7,155 bases of DNA from UBA2922 sp035352555 (GCA_035352555.1 DAOPXW010000081.1:1-7155), one strand, 5' to 3'; positions 1 to 5,902 are shown, counted from the first letter of the stretch. Notes: generated from the sequence alone by a model not told the origin. Made by a program: numbers and translations.

Positions 1-29
1 AGGGCCGCCGGCATGCCGGCGGCCCTTTT
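1..29 (+). terminator. Rho-independent terminator of an upstream gene outside the window
   Basis: Positions 1-26 form a perfect palindrome whose arms are AGGGCCGCCGGCA and its complement. It is followed by a short T-run (26-29) on the + strand. It lies just before the gpsA promoter, so it most likely ends the preceding + strand gene, which is not visible. The T-run is short, so termination strength is uncertain. Confidence 0.7.
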
Positions 30-35
30 GCGTCC

Positions 36-64
36 TTGACCCCGGCCGCCGAAAGGCCTATAAT
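36..64 (+). promoter_or_regulatory. Sigma-A promoter of gpsA
   Basis: A -35 box TTGACC (36-41) and a perfect -10 box TATAAT (59-64) are separated by exactly 17 bp. The predicted transcription start is near 71. That leaves only about 6 nt before the ATG at 77 but a normal leader of about 36 nt before the ATG at 107, which supports the downstream start for gpsA. Confidence 0.85.
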
Positions 65-106
65 GACCAAAGGCAAATGAACTGCGGAAAGGAACCAAGG
101 AACAAA

Positions 107-1108
107 ATGAAAACTGCTGTTATCGGCAGCGGCGGCTGGGGAACCGCCCTGTCCATGGTGCTGTGCAAAAACGGCCACGAGGTCACGCTGTGGTCCCACA
201 GCGCCGCCCAGACCGAAAAACTGCGCCAAATCCGGCAAAATCCCCGGCTGGAGGGCGTCACTCTGCCCGAAGGCATTGAATTTTCCAGCGATCCGGCCTG
301 CGCCGGGGGCAAGGACCTGGTGGTGCTGGCCACGCCGTCCTTCGGCGTGCGCGAGACCGCCAAAAGCATCGCGCCGTATCTGGGAGCGGGCACGGTGATG
401 GTGTCCGTGGCCAAGGGCATCGAGCCGGGCACCTGCCTGCGGATGTCTGAGATCGTGGCCGCCGAGACCGGCCGCGTCACCGCGGCGCTGTCCGGCCCCA
501 CCCATGCGGAGGAGGTCTCCCGCTATCTGCCCACTGGCTGCGTGGCGGCCTGCGGCGACTGCGCCACTGCGGAGTTCGTTCAGGACGCTTTTATGAACGA
601 GGTGTTCCGGGTCTACACCAGCCCCGATGTCACCGGCATCGAGCTGGGCGGCGCGCTGAAAAACATCATCGCCCTCAGCGCCGGCATCGGCGACGGGCTG
701 GGCTTCGAGGACAACACCAAGGCCCTGCTCATGACCCGGGGCCTGTCGGAGATCGCCCGGCTCGGTCTGCGCTACGGCGCGGCGCGGGAGACCTTCGCGG
801 GTCTGTCCGGCGTGGGCGACCTCATCGTCACCTGTACGTCGATGCACTCCCGCAACCGCCGGGCGGGCATTCTCATCGGGCAGGGCGCCACGGCCAGGGA
901 GGCCATGGACAGGGTGGGCGCCGTGGTGGAGGGTTATTACGCCACCGAATCCGCCAGGCAGTTGGGCGAGCGCGCGGGCATCGACCTGCCCATCGTCGCC
1001 GCCGCCTACGACATTCTCTACAACAACGCCGACCCCCGCACGGTGGTCAGCGGGCTCATGACCCGGGAAAAGCGTCATGAGCTGGAAAACCCCGGCTGGG
1101 AGAACTGA
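107..1108 (+). CDS. gpsA: NAD(P)-dependent glycerol-3-phosphate dehydrogenase
   Basis: GpsA is a cytosolic enzyme that interconverts dihydroxyacetone phosphate and sn-glycerol 3-phosphate, supplying the backbone for phospholipid synthesis. The 333-aa product has the usual family length. An N-terminal Rossmann motif GSGGWGTAL (residues 7-15) binds the dinucleotide. It is followed by VAKGIE (101-106), SGPTHAEEV (129-137), ELGGALKN (179-186, with the expected catalytic lysine at 185), DNTKA (202-206) and GVGDLIVTCTS (235-245) with the arginine-rich stretch after it. The start at 107 is chosen because homologues begin with M-x-x-AVIGSGGWGTAL and AAGG (97-100) lies 6 nt upstream. An in-frame ATG at 77 would add ten residues that look nothing like the family and would sit almost on the predicted transcription start. 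The gene is monocistronic here, with its own promoter and terminator. Clostridial gpsA often follows plsY, but the upstream gene cannot be seen. Confidence 0.97.
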   Translation: MKTAVIGSGGWGTALSMVLCKNGHEVTLWSHSAAQTEKLRQIRQNPRLEGVTLPEGIEFSSDPACAGGKDLVVLATPSFGVRETAKSIAPYLGAGTVMVSVAKGIEPGTCLRMSEIVAAETGRVTAALSGPTHAEEVSRYLPTGCVAACGDCATAEFVQDAFMNEVFRVYTSPDVTGIELGGALKNIIALSAGIGDGLGFEDNTKALLMTRGLSEIARLGLRYGAARETFAGLSGVGDLIVTCTSMHSRNRRAGILIGQGATAREAMDRVGAVVEGYYATESARQLGERAGIDLPIVAAAYDILYNNADPRTVVSGLMTREKRHELENPGWEN

Positions 1109-1109
1109 A

Positions 1110-1141
1110 AAAGATCGGACGGCAAAAGCCGTCCGATCTTT
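1110..1141 (+). terminator. gpsA terminator
   Basis: A perfect 14-bp stem (1110-1123 with 1128-1141; core GATCGGACGGC) closes an AAAA loop. It begins 2 nt after the gpsA stop codon. The terminal T's form part of the stem and the tail after it is not T-rich. The adenines at the left base would give a U-tract for transcripts entering from the other strand. Confidence 0.8.
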
Positions 1142-1330
1142 CAGCTTGTCAAAGAACTTCCGAAGAAGGGAATACACAATACTTGCGTGGGGAGTGTGAG
1201 GGGGGCGAAGCCCCGCCTCAATTTTGATAAATAGCCGCCAAACCCTTGCTGTACAAGGGGTCGGGGAGCGGAGCGACGTTTTTTGCGAAGACACGGTTTC
1301 TCAAAAAATTCCGCGTTTTGAGACTTTGCC
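1142..1330. other. Gene-free intergenic stretch between gpsA and trxA with small hairpins
   Basis: No convincing coding sequence is seen on either strand. The stretch holds three short inverted repeats. At 1198-1219, GAGG-GGGGC pairs with GCCCC-g-CCTC around a GAA loop with one bulge, and AATTTT follows on the + strand. At 1243-1259, CCCTTG pairs with CAAGGG around a 5-nt loop. At 1299-1323, TCTCAAAA pairs with TTTTGAGA around a 9-nt loop. The GGGGCGAAGCCCC core and the purine-rich GGAGCGGAGCGAC track (1264-1276) resemble dispersed intergenic repeats of Clostridia, but copy number cannot be judged from one window. Confidence 0.5.
1299..1323 (-). terminator. Possible weak trxA terminator
   Basis: TCTCAAAA (1299-1306) and TTTTGAGA (1316-1323) form an 8-bp stem with a 9-nt loop, starting 7 nt past the trxA stop on the minus strand. 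The stem is mostly A-T and no U-tract follows, so it is not a classical intrinsic terminator. It is listed because no better candidate lies close to the trxA end. Confidence 0.35.
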
Positions 1331-1639
1331 TCACTTCAGCAGCGACAGAATTTGTCCCTTGGGGCGGGCACCCACGGTCTTGCTGACCACCTGTCCGTTT
1401 TTCATCACCACCAGGGTGGGGATACTCGATACGCCGAAGGCCCCGGCCAGCTCGGGCTGCTCGTCAACATTGACCTTGCCCACGCGGACAGCGGGGGTCT
1501 CCTCGGCGATCTCGTCCACCAGCGGTGACACCATACGGCAGGGGCCGCACCAGCTGGCCCAGAAGTCCAGCAGCACGGTTTTTTCGCTCTCGGCGACTTC
1601 TTTTTGGTAATTTTCTTTGGTTATCGTACGTACAGACAT
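1331..1639 (-). CDS. trxA: Thioredoxin
   Basis: This is a cytosolic thiol-disulfide oxidoreductase that is recharged by thioredoxin reductase and reduces protein disulfides. The 102-aa product has the standard single-domain thioredoxin length. It shows the active site WASWCGPC (residues 27-34) with both redox cysteines. The conserved DFWASWCGPCRM context, the KVNVDEQPELA strand-helix and the cis-proline segment SSIPTLVV follow, as does the later glycine of the fold. The start at 1639 is supported by CTCCTTT (1649-1655), which reads AAAGGAG on the coding strand with a 9-nt spacer. No thioredoxin reductase gene lies next to it. It is separated from the upstream carboxypeptidase gene by a strong terminator, so it is probably transcribed alone. 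Confidence 0.97.
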   Translation of the reverse strand: MSVRTITKENYQKEVAESEKTVLLDFWASWCGPCRMVSPLVDEIAEETPAVRVGKVNVDEQPELAGAFGVSSIPTLVVMKNGQVVSKTVGARPKGQILSLLK

Positions 1640-1677
1640 TGTTTTAATCTCCTTTATGTTTTTTTCTTTGTGACTGT

Positions 1678-1683
1678 ACTATA
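1678..1683 (-). promoter_or_regulatory. Candidate -10 box of the trxA promoter
   Basis: On the minus strand TATAGT lies at 1683-1678, about 40 nt before the trxA start codon and just after the preceding gene's terminator. No good -35 box is found at 16-18 bp; the hexamer at 17 bp reads CGGAAG. TTACGG is present but at a 20-bp spacing. The promoter may therefore be weak or need an activator, or it may be misidentified. Confidence 0.4.
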
Positions 1684-1720
1684 CCGCTTTTTTCGCGCCC
1701 CTTCCGTAACAAACTCACAA

Positions 1721-1748
1721 AGAAAACGCCGCCCGGACGGGCGGCGTT
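1721..1748 (-). terminator. Terminator of the D,D-carboxypeptidase gene
   Basis: The 10-bp stem AACGCCGCCC (1725-1734) with GGGCGGCGTT (1739-1748) closes a 4-nt loop. Read on the minus strand it is followed by TTCTTTG. It begins 1 nt after the stop codon of the gene to its right (1750), so it insulates that gene from trxA. Confidence 0.88.
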
Positions 1749-1749
1749 A

Positions 1750-2502
1750 TTATTTCTTGTAGAGGTCCAGGAACTCCTCCAGACACAGGCCCTTGTCCAT
1801 GATATACGTCGCGGCCTCCACGCCCACATAGCGGAAATGCCAGGGCTCGAAGATGATGCCCGTGACATCCTCCTTGTCGGCGGGGTAGCGCACGATGAAG
1901 CCGTATTCCTGACAATGCTGGCTCATCCATTGGTACAGCGCGGTCTTTTCCAGGGAGGAATCCTTCGTCTCGTAATACTTGTCCGTGATGTCGCAGCACA
2001 GGCCGGTCTGGTGCTCGCTGGTGCCCGGCGGAGCCACGATCTTGGCGGCCTGTTTCTCCCCGTACTGGGCCACCTTGCGCTGGTAGAGAACGTTCTGCTC
2101 GTCATAGCTGCGGTAGCCGGAGGAGAGATACACGCTCAGCCCCTCCGCCCGGGCGTCGGCCACGAACCGGGTCATGGCGTCGATGATACGCTTATCCAGC
2201 TGCTGGCTCTCGATACTGCCCAATTCCGGCGCGTAATCGCCGATGGGATTTGCGGCGTTGGCCAATTTGTATTCCCAGCTCGTCACGTCGATATCCGGCT
2301 TGTCGGCGTAGGGTCCCGGCGAAGGCGTGGGCGGCGCGGGTGTGGCTGTGGGCGCGGGCACGGGTGACGGCGCGGGTGTGGCCGCGGCCGCGGTCGTCCG
2401 CTGGGCCTCCGCGTTCATTCCCGCCACATAGACCAGACATCCCAGCAGGCACGCCAGCAGAATGCCGCCCAAGGCAATATGAATGGCCCTTCTTTTTGAC
2501 AT
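1750..2502 (-). CDS. Membrane-anchored VanY-type D-alanyl-D-alanine carboxypeptidase
   Basis: The 250-aa product is a predicted zinc peptidase of the M15B/VanY group, which removes the terminal D-Ala from peptidoglycan stem peptides outside the membrane. The N-terminus has basic MSKRR followed by a hydrophobic segment (about 8-28). A Pro/Ala/Thr/Ser-rich linker (about 37-63) spaces the catalytic domain away. The domain has SGYRSYDEQ (128-136), SEHQTGLCCD (162-171; H164 and D171 as zinc ligands) and EPWH (219-222; E219 catalytic, H222 ligand). The start at 2502 fits a Shine-Dalgarno AGGTGA (2513-2508) with a 5-nt spacer. Four cysteines (C169, C170, C196, C240) lie in the exported domain and might form disulfides. 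LLAC or LLGC (C18/C22) could be read as a lipobox, but the hydrophobic stretch continues beyond it, so a membrane anchor is more likely. No vanA/vanH/vanX or two-component genes are adjacent, so a resistance role is not indicated. Confidence 0.92.
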   Translation of the reverse strand: MSKRRAIHIALGGILLACLLGCLVYVAGMNAEAQRTTAAAATPAPSPVPAPTATPAPPTPSPGPYADKPDIDVTSWEYKLANAANPIGDYAPELGSIESQQLDKRIIDAMTRFVADARAEGLSVYLSSGYRSYDEQNVLYQRKVAQYGEKQAAKIVAPPGTSEHQTGLCCDITDKYYETKDSSLEKTALYQWMSQHCQEYGFIVRYPADKEDVTGIIFEPWHFRYVGVEAATYIMDKGLCLEEFLDLYKK

Positions 2503-2523
2503 CTTTATCACCTTCCCTGTGGA

Positions 2524-2552
2524 ATCATACCATCTCCCGCCCCACGGGTCAA
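2524..2552 (-). promoter_or_regulatory. Sigma-A promoter of the D,D-carboxypeptidase gene
   Basis: On the minus strand, TTGACC (2552-2547) and TATGAT (2529-2524) are separated by exactly 17 bp. The predicted start is near 2517, giving a very short leader of about 15 nt that still contains the Shine-Dalgarno sequence. It sits back-to-back with the + strand promoter at 2562-2590. Confidence 0.8.
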
Positions 2553-2561
2553 TCAATTTTG

Positions 2562-2590
2562 TTGAACTGCGCCCGCGGGTCTGATATACT
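2562..2590 (+). promoter_or_regulatory. Sigma-A promoter of the MBL hydrolase-YitT unit
   Basis: TTGAAC (2562-2567) and TATACT (2585-2590) are separated by 17 bp. The predicted start is near 2597. A strong Shine-Dalgarno GAGGAGGT (2606-2613) follows, 9 nt before the ATG at 2623. Only 9 bp separate its -35 box from the -35 box of the divergent promoter. Confidence 0.85.
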
Positions 2591-2622
2591 GTTAGGGCTG
2601 AAATAGAGGAGGTCGGGACAAA

Positions 2623-3246
2623 ATGAGAATTACATGGTACGGTCATTCCTGTTTTAAAATCGAAGCCGGGGACGTCTCCGTGGTATTCGATCCCTACCGG
2701 CCGGGCAGCGTGCCGGGGCTGCAGCTGCCCCCGCTGACAGCGGATGTCTGCGTATGCAGTCACGGCCATGACGACCATTTTTACCCTCAGGGCGTGACCC
2801 GCACGGGTCGGGACCCCGTGCTGCCGACAACGCAGCTGGCGACGTATCACGACGATCAGCGCGGCGCGCTCCGGGGCAAAAATCTGGTCACGCTTTTGGA
2901 GCTGGGCGGCGTGCGGGCGGTCCACCTGGGCGACCTGGGGCATCCCCTGTCCCACGCGCAGATCGCGCGGCTGGGCCGGGTGGATGTGCTGATGATTCCC
3001 GTGGGCGGCTTTTACACCATCGACGCCGCCGCGGCCGCGTCCGTGCGGGACGCGCTCCATCCTTCCCTGACCCTGCCCATGCACTACCGTGGCGACGGCT
3101 TCGGCATGGACGTGCTTTCTACTGTGGACGATTTTCTCCGGCTGTGCGATAACGCGGAGACGCCGGATACCAACGTTGTGGATTTTTCCGCCGCGGCCCG
3201 TCCCCGGACCGTCGTGCTGAAGTGTCCTCTGAAAGGACGCCCGTGA
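2623..3246 (+). CDS. MBL-fold metal-dependent hydrolase (COG2220/UlaG-like group)
   Basis: The 207-aa product is a predicted cytosolic metallo-beta-lactamase-fold hydrolase, as no signal peptide or membrane segment is seen. It opens with MRITWYGHSCFKIE, typical of the Lactamase_B_3 type, and then FDPY (22-25). The metal-binding motif HGHDDH (47-52) matches HxHxDH. Further candidate ligands and conserved motifs are YHDD (75-78), HLGDLGH (101-107), IPVGG (125-129), YTIDA (131-135) and MHYR (153-156). The substrate is unknown for close relatives, so none is assigned. The product is compact: the segment between HxHxDH and YHDD is only about 22 residues, shorter than I expect for the group. It is the first gene of a two-gene unit, and its stop codon (3244-3246) overlaps the Shine-Dalgarno of the YitT gene, which suggests coupled translation. 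Confidence 0.9.
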   Translation: MRITWYGHSCFKIEAGDVSVVFDPYRPGSVPGLQLPPLTADVCVCSHGHDDHFYPQGVTRTGRDPVLPTTQLATYHDDQRGALRGKNLVTLLELGGVRAVHLGDLGHPLSHAQIARLGRVDVLMIPVGGFYTIDAAAAASVRDALHPSLTLPMHYRGDGFGMDVLSTVDDFLRLCDNAETPDTNVVDFSAAARPRTVVLKCPLKGRP

Positions 3247-3255
3247 GGACTGCCT

Positions 3256-4110
3256 ATGAATGAAAAAGCTGAAAATCTGCTGAAAGATATTGTGGCCATC
3301 GGCGTGGGCAGCGCGGCGGTGGCCGCGGCGCTGGTGATCTTCGCCATCCCCAACAACATCGCCCCAGGCGGCGTCACGGGCCTTGCCACGGCGCTGCAAT
3401 CCATCACGCCCATCACCGCCGGCATGTGGTCGCTGCTGCTGAACGTGCCGCTTTTCTACGCGGCCTTTCGCAAGCTGGGCTTCCATCCCCTGTTCAAGAC
3501 CTTCGTGGCCACGGTGCTGCTGTCGGTGTTCATCGATCTGTTCGCCCTGTTTTTGCCGGGCTACACCCGCAACATTCTGGTGGCGGCGGTGTTCGGCGGG
3601 GCGCTCAGCGGCTTCGGCATGGGGCTGCTGTTTGTCCGGGGGCTCAGTACCGGCGGCACCGACCTGCTCAGTCTGCTGCTGGCCAATCGGATCCACGATG
3701 TCCCCGTGGGCACCCTTCTGCTGTGCGTGGACGGGGCCGTGGTGGTGATCGCGGTATTGATCTTCCGGGATATCGACGTGGCGCTGTACTCCGCCATCAC
3801 CATTTTTGTGGCCAGCAAGGTGGTGGACAACATGGTCCAGGGCGCGGATTACGCCAAGGTCATCTATGTGGTCACCGGCCGCGGGCAGGAGCTGGCCGAC
3901 CTGCTGTCGGATGCCACGGGCCGGGGCGTCACCATGTCTCCCGCCGTGGGCAGCTATTCCGGGCAGGACAAGACCCTGCTCACCACGGTGGTGCGCCGGG
4001 GCGGCGTGTCAATCGCGCTGGCCATCATCAAGGAACACGACCCCACCGCCTTCGTCTATGTGGTCAGCTCCATCGAGGTCCACGGAGAAGGCTTCAAGGC
4101 CATCAAATGA
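3256..4110 (+). CDS. YitT family membrane protein (DUF161 + DUF2179)
   Basis: The 284-aa integral membrane protein has about five or six hydrophobic segments (roughly 13-31, 54-72, 80-100, 107-128, 151-170, 175-192) followed by a soluble C-terminal domain (about 200-283). Hallmarks of the family are PNNIAPGGVTGL (32-43) after the first segment and the STGGTD motif (131-136). The C-terminal DUF2179 region begins KVIYVVTGRGQELAD and ends SSIEVHGEGF. The molecular function of YitT proteins is not established; a transport role is often supposed. The start at 3256 follows TGAGGA (3244-3249) at 6 nt, inside the end of the upstream hydrolase gene, so the two are almost certainly co-transcribed. The GC-rich frame is shadowed by a 410-codon open frame on the same strand, which is an artefact of composition. 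Confidence 0.93.
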   Translation: MNEKAENLLKDIVAIGVGSAAVAAALVIFAIPNNIAPGGVTGLATALQSITPITAGMWSLLLNVPLFYAAFRKLGFHPLFKTFVATVLLSVFIDLFALFLPGYTRNILVAAVFGGALSGFGMGLLFVRGLSTGGTDLLSLLLANRIHDVPVGTLLLCVDGAVVVIAVLIFRDIDVALYSAITIFVASKVVDNMVQGADYAKVIYVVTGRGQELADLLSDATGRGVTMSPAVGSYSGQDKTLLTTVVRRGGVSIALAIIKEHDPTAFVYVVSSIEVHGEGFKAIK

Positions 4111-4114
4111 GCGT

Positions 4115-4156
4115 AAAAAAGACCGGGCTTCGGGAAACCGAAGCCCGGTCTTTTTT
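4115..4156. terminator. Bidirectional terminator shared by the YitT and MarR genes
   Basis: A perfect 13-bp stem, GACCGGGCTTCGG (4121-4133) with 4138-4150, closes a GAAA loop. It is flanked by six A's (4115-4120) and six T's (4151-4156), which extend the stem to 19 bp. It therefore yields a U-tract on both strands. It starts 4 nt after the YitT stop and lies about 22 nt past the MarR stop on the opposite strand. Confidence 0.95.
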
Positions 4157-4178
4157 GTCCGGGTCACCTCGCGGCGGG

Positions 4179-4634
4179 TCATACGGGGTCGGGCATCTGC
4201 GCGTCGCCGGGACACATCAGCTCCGCGCCGATGCGGCGCAGCATCTGCGCCAGCTTTTCCGTATCCTCTGGGGAAAAGCTCTGTTCGATCCGCTTCGTCA
4301 CGGCGCTGACGTAGTTGCGCATCAGGCCGGTATACTGATAATACTTGTCCGCCAGCACCAGATGGTATTCCCGGCGGTCGGTGGAGGAATTCTGTTTTTC
4401 GATATAACCCTTTTTAATCAGGCTGTTGACCTTATAGGTGGCGTTGGACTGGGAGATATTGAGGAAGTCGGCAAACTGGCCGATGGTAGGCTCGTGCAGC
4501 TCGTGGATGACCTCCACGGAAAAAGCCTCCATCGCGGAAAGGGAGCCCTCCCGTTCCCGCACCATCTCAAAAATGCGGCGGAAAAACTCCAGTACGAATT
4601 TGTCATATACCAGCATGAAATTGTCTTCCAGCAT
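4179..4634 (-). CDS. MarR-family winged-helix transcriptional regulator
   Basis: The 151-aa product has the usual MarR length and layout. N- and C-terminal helices (about 1-40 and 95-140) should form the dimer interface and flank a winged helix-turn-helix. The DNA-binding part reads PTIGQFADFLNISQSNATYKV (49-69, helix 2 to recognition helix), then SLIKKGYIEK (71-80) and the wing with DRREYHL (86-92). The ligand and target genes cannot be deduced. No transporter or enzyme gene is adjacent in a divergent arrangement, so autoregulation is the only target suggested locally, through the palindrome at 4663-4678. The start is ambiguous. ATG at 4634 has a poor G-rich leader, whereas the in-frame ATG at 4616 (residue 7) is preceded by CTGGAAG. 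The dnaJ gene upstream on the same strand is separated by a terminator and a fresh promoter. Confidence 0.92.
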   Translation of the reverse strand: MLEDNFMLVYDKFVLEFFRRIFEMVREREGSLSAMEAFSVEVIHELHEPTIGQFADFLNISQSNATYKVNSLIKKGYIEKQNSSTDRREYHLVLADKYYQYTGLMRNYVSAVTKRIEQSFSPEDTEKLAQMLRRIGAELMCPGDAQMPDPV

Positions 4635-4662
4635 GATCTGTGCCCCCCAGTAAGTTAAAACG

Positions 4663-4678
4663 CTTAAAGCTATTTAAG
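4663..4678. promoter_or_regulatory. Candidate operator of the MarR regulator
   Basis: CTTAAA-GCTA-TTTAAG is a 6+6 inverted repeat with a 4-bp spacer. It covers the predicted transcription start (about 4675) of the MarR gene, spanning roughly -3 to +13. MarR dimers commonly bind AT-rich palindromes of this size and repress their own genes. The assignment is inferred from position and symmetry only. Confidence 0.5.
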
Positions 4679-4681
4679 GAA

Positions 4682-4710
4682 AGTATACCTTATTTTCCCG
4701 CCGTTTGCAA
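4682..4710 (-). promoter_or_regulatory. Sigma-A promoter of the MarR gene
   Basis: On the minus strand, TTGCAA (4710-4705) and TATACT (4687-4682) are separated by 17 bp. The predicted start is near 4675, about 40 nt before the ATG at 4634. The promoter begins directly after the T-rich tail of the dnaJ terminator, so the MarR gene is its own transcription unit. Confidence 0.8.
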
Positions 4711-4719
4711 CAAAAGAAG

Positions 4720-4751
4720 ACCGCGCCGGAGCGTTATTTTTCCGACGCGGT
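4720..4751 (-). terminator. dnaJ terminator
   Basis: ACCGCGCCGGA (4720-4730) pairs with TCCGACGCGGT (4741-4751) through 11 positions, one of them a G-U wobble in the minus-strand RNA, around a 10-nt loop. The minus-strand tail is CTTCTTTTG. It lies 8 nt past the dnaJ stop codon. Confidence 0.82.
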
Positions 4752-4759
4752 TTTGCGTG

Positions 4760-5902
4760 TTATCGTTTCTTTTTGCCGAAGATGCCGCCGTGGCCGTCGG
4801 ACACCTCGTCGCCCACGGAGGCGGCGAACTCTCTGAGCAGCTCCTTCTGGGAGGCGGTGAGGTTTTTGGGCACAGCCACCTTCACGGTTACGTACTGATC
4901 GCCCCGGCCGGAGCCCCGCAGCAGCGGGATGCCCTTGCCCTTCATGCGGAACACGGACCCGGCCTGGGTGCCCTCGGGTATATTGAGCTTAACGCTGCCG
5001 TCCAGAGTGGGGACCTCGATGTCCGCGCCCAGCACTGCCTGCGCGTAGGAGATCTCCTGCTCCATGACCACATTGGCGCCGTCCCGCTCGAAGCGGGCGT
5101 GGGGGCGCACGATGATAAACACCAGCAGGTCGCCGGCGGGGCCGCCGTTGGAGCCCGCGTTGCCCTGACCGCGCACGGACACGGTCTGGCCGTCGTCGAT
5201 GCCGGCGGGGATGGTCACGTTGAGCTTATGCTGCTTGCGCACATTGCCCATGCCGTGGCAGGTGGGGCAGGGCTGGTGGATGATCTTGCCGGTGCCGCGG
5301 CATCTCTGGCACGGACCGGAGGACTGCACCATCCCGAAGGGGGTTCGCTGGGTGGTGCGGACAGAGCCGGTGCCCTTGCAGTCGGGGCAGATCTCCGGCG
5401 TGGTGCCGGGGGCGCAGCCGGTGCCCTTACAGTCGGGGCAGACCTCGATACGGGCCACGGTGACATCCTTCTTGCAGCCAAAAGCGGCCTCCTCGAAGCT
5501 GATGGACACGTTGGTGCGGATGCTCTCGCCCTTGCGCGGCGCGTTGGAGGCGCGGCCGCCGCCTCCGCCGAAAATATCGCCGAAGCCGCCGAAACCGCCG
5601 CCGAAGATATCGCTGAAGATATCACCGAAGTCACCGAAACCGCCCGCGCCCCCGCCGCCGAAGCCGGCGCTGGGATCGAAGGCCGCGTGGCCGTACTGGT
5701 CGTAGCGGGCCTTTTTATCGGGGTCGGACAGGATCTCATATGCCTCGTTGACCTCCTTGAACCGCTCCTCGCAGGCCTTGTCGCCCGGGTGCAGGTCGGG
5801 GTGGTTTTCCTTGGCCATTTTTCTGTATGCTTTTTTAATCTCGTCGTCCGAGGCGCCCTTGGTCACGCCCAGGACTTCATAATAATCTCTTTTTTCAGCC
5901 AT
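4760..5902 (-). CDS. dnaJ: Type I chaperone DnaJ (Hsp40)
   Basis: DnaJ is a cytosolic co-chaperone that delivers unfolded proteins to DnaK and stimulates its ATPase. The 380-aa product is a complete class I DnaJ. It has a J domain (about 5-70) with the essential HPD at 34-36 and a Gly/Phe-rich region (about 79-118). Four CxxCxGxG zinc repeats lie at 155-162, 172-179, 198-205 and 212-219. Two C-terminal beta domains and a basic GKKKR end complete it. The start at 5902 gives the standard MAEKRDYYEVLGV opening. GGTGAG (5912-5907) lies 4 nt upstream, a rather tight spacing. A TTG at 5914 would add four residues and overlap that site, so it is rejected. dnaJ lies directly downstream of dnaK in the usual order, but has its own promoter and a 118-bp gap. 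Confidence 0.97.
   Translation of the reverse strand: MAEKRDYYEVLGVTKGASDDEIKKAYRKMAKENHPDLHPGDKACEERFKEVNEAYEILSDPDKKARYDQYGHAAFDPSAGFGGGGAGGFGDFGDIFSDIFGGGFGGFGDIFGGGGGRASNAPRKGESIRTNVSISFEEAAFGCKKDVTVARIEVCPDCKGTGCAPGTTPEICPDCKGTGSVRTTQRTPFGMVQSSGPCQRCRGTGKIIHQPCPTCHGMGNVRKQHKLNVTIPAGIDDGQTVSVRGQGNAGSNGGPAGDLLVFIIVRPHARFERDGANVVMEQEISYAQAVLGADIEVPTLDGSVKLNIPEGTQAGSVFRMKGKGIPLLRGSGRGDQYVTVKVAVPKNLTASQKELLREFAASVGDEVSDGHGGIFGKKKR

Noticed and set aside
77..106. N-terminal extension of GpsA from the ATG at 77
   Set aside because: The start lies only about 6 nt after the predicted transcription start, lacks a Shine-Dalgarno sequence and adds residues absent from the family.
1224..1610. 128-codon + strand frame opposite trxA
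   Set aside because: It has no ribosome binding site or family resemblance and lies mostly antisense to thioredoxin.
2290..2396. Repetitive GC-rich tract that looks like a tandem repeat
   Set aside because: It encodes the Pro/Ala/Thr/Ser linker of the carboxypeptidase, so codon composition explains the repetitiveness.
1750..3696. 648-codon open frame on the minus strand covering the carboxypeptidase, hydrolase and part of the YitT gene
   Set aside because: Only the 3' part (from 2502) is a recognisable protein. The upstream part is low-complexity His/Gln/Arg-rich translation antisense to two well-supported + strand genes, which is typical of a GC-rich shadow frame.
3426..4658. 410-codon + strand frame overlapping the YitT and MarR genes
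   Set aside because: The translation is Gly/Arg/His-rich and out of frame with YitT, and it crosses the strong terminator at 4115-4156.
5560..5680. Repetitive GCC/GAA-rich tract
   Set aside because: It encodes the Gly/Phe-rich region of DnaJ and is not an independent repeat or array.
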